In this document: positions 5,624 to 6,379 of the stretch, piece by piece
Layout: each line of letters opens with the position of its first letter
Numbering within the stretch: position 1 is the first letter of the stretch
Source of the DNA: Actinomycetota bacterium
Lineage (GTDB): Bacteria; Actinomycetota; Actinomycetes; Streptosporangiales; Streptosporangiaceae
Assembly (NCBI GenBank): GCA_003168295.1
Contig: PMST01000267.1
Coordinates: 1 to 6,379, forward strand
Direction: 5' to 3'
Length of the DNA: 6,379 bases
Position numbers and translations under genes: made by a program
The notes under the pieces: generated by a model
What the model saw: only the letters and a program-made list of their open reading frames with translations
Told to the model about the DNA's origin: nothing
Databases searched by the model: none

Positions 5624-6379
5624 CCGGCGGGCGCGAACCGCCGCGTTCCCGGGCTCCGCCGGGAGGAAGTCGCCATGCTCGCGGGCATCAGCGCCGACTA
5701 CTACCTGCGGCTGGAGCGCGGCCGCGACAAGAACCCCTCGCGGCAGGTCCTGGAATCGCTCGCGCGGGTTCTGCACCTGGACGACATCGAGCAGGACTAC
5801 CTCCTCGGCCTGGCCGCCCCGCGCCCGCGGACGCCGCGGCGGCGAAAGCCTGAGCGCGTGCCCCCGCGGCTGCATCACCTACTGGCGAGCGTGCAGGTGC
5901 CCGCGTTCGTGGAAGGGCGCACGTTCGATGTGCTCGCCGCCAACCCGCTCGCCGTCGCGCTCTCCCCGCGCCTGCAGCCCGGCTACAACCGTCTCCGGTC
6001 GCTGCTCCTCGATCCGGAGGAGCAGGCGTTCCAGCAGGACTGGACGCGCTCCGCGGAAGGATTCATCGCCGCCTTCCGGAAGTCCGTCGGCGACGACATC
6101 GACAACCCGCGACTGGTGGAGCTGGTGGGCGAGCTCGCCCTGTCGAGCGAGCGGTTCCGCACCCTCTGGGCGCGCCACGACGTCCGCGGCCTCGAAGGCG
6201 GCACCACCACCGTGCACCATCCCGTCCTCGGCGAACTGCGCCTGCACCGGGACAAGCTCCCGGTCGGCGATGTGCTCCTGGTCCTCTACTACGCCGATCA
6301 GGGCAGCGACAGCGACGAGAAGCTCCGCCTCCTCGCTTCCATAGCCCAGGCAGCACCTACCCCCGTGGAGCCGCTGACG
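5624..6379 (+). pseudogene. MmyB-like HTH (XRE) transcriptional regulator, N-terminus removed by the insertion sequence
   Basis: The frame is open for 252 codons from the IS edge to the window end with no stop. It begins PAGANRRVPGLRREEVAMLAG, whereas family members normally have about 30-35 residues before RRVPGLRREEVA; that first HTH helix is lost. Next come ISADYYLRLERGRDKNPS (recognition helix area), LESLARVLHLDD and YLLGLA. The ligand-binding MmyB-like domain follows: FDVLAANPLAVALSP, NRLRSLLLDPE, FRTLWARHDVRG and HHPVLGELRLHRDKLP. It ends ...PVEPLT, near the usual C-terminus, so the stop probably lies just outside the window. Such regulators often control a neighbouring oxidoreductase; none is visible here. 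The frame continues leftward into the IS to a stop at 5519-5521, with a TTG at 5528, so an IS-fused product is conceivable. An internal ATG at 5675 would remove more of the HTH. Confidence 0.85.

Noticed and set aside
5450..6356. Minus-strand frames of 142, 122, 90 and 97 codons opposite the HTH regulator
   Set aside because: They are shadows of the plus-strand regulator, which has continuous family motifs across the whole stretch.
1..6379. CRISPR array, tRNA, rRNA, riboswitch or defence system
   Set aside because: No regularly spaced direct repeats, cloverleaf, conserved RNA core or defence-type gene set was seen on either strand.

Overview
The window is GC-rich throughout, with the codon use and gene families of a filamentous or soil actinobacterium. 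It carries a GlnX/GlnH pair of the type found beside protein kinase PknG, an MmyB-like HTH regulator, and IS982- and IS3-like transposases of actinobacterial type. I cannot name the genus. The region looks like a conserved chromosomal locus broken up by mobile elements: of the genes seen, only glnH and the acetaldehyde dehydrogenase are complete and uninterrupted.

Positions 1-1823 (minus strand) hold the remains of an amino-acid-sensing operon. It reads 5' to 3' as the C-terminal end of a GlnX-like membrane protein, then glnH (a glutamate/glutamine-binding protein) joined by a GTGA overlap, then a helical protein of unknown function that runs off the left edge. In related genomes these genes accompany the kinase PknG, which would lie beyond position 1 if it is present. 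GlnX has lost its N-terminal part, so the sensory module is probably broken at the membrane step.

Positions 1862-2646 (plus strand) hold a tandem DUF427 protein split by a one-base frameshift near 2041. An internal IS982 transposase fragment (about 2656-3076, minus) abuts its 3' end. Next comes a full-length acylating acetaldehyde dehydrogenase of the MhpF/BphJ type (3082-4014, minus). It has a TTG start behind a perfect AGGAGG but no partner aldolase or hydratase nearby, and its NAD-contact segments are unusual. Upstream of it are a dyad inside a 12-bp direct repeat and the C-terminal scrap of an unrecognised ORF.

Positions 4398-5623 are a complete 1226-bp insertion sequence with 41-bp imperfect terminal inverted repeats. 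Its single DDE transposase is frameshifted in the middle of the catalytic core. To its right, an MmyB-like HTH regulator (plus strand) has lost its N-terminus exactly at the element's edge, and the left flank does not carry the missing piece. This suggests deletion or recombination at the element rather than a simple insertion. I found no CRISPR array, tRNA, rRNA or convincing new multi-gene system. The points most worth checking are the altered GlnH export signal and repeat linker, the divergent orphan dehydrogenase, and the IS-to-regulator in-frame junction.
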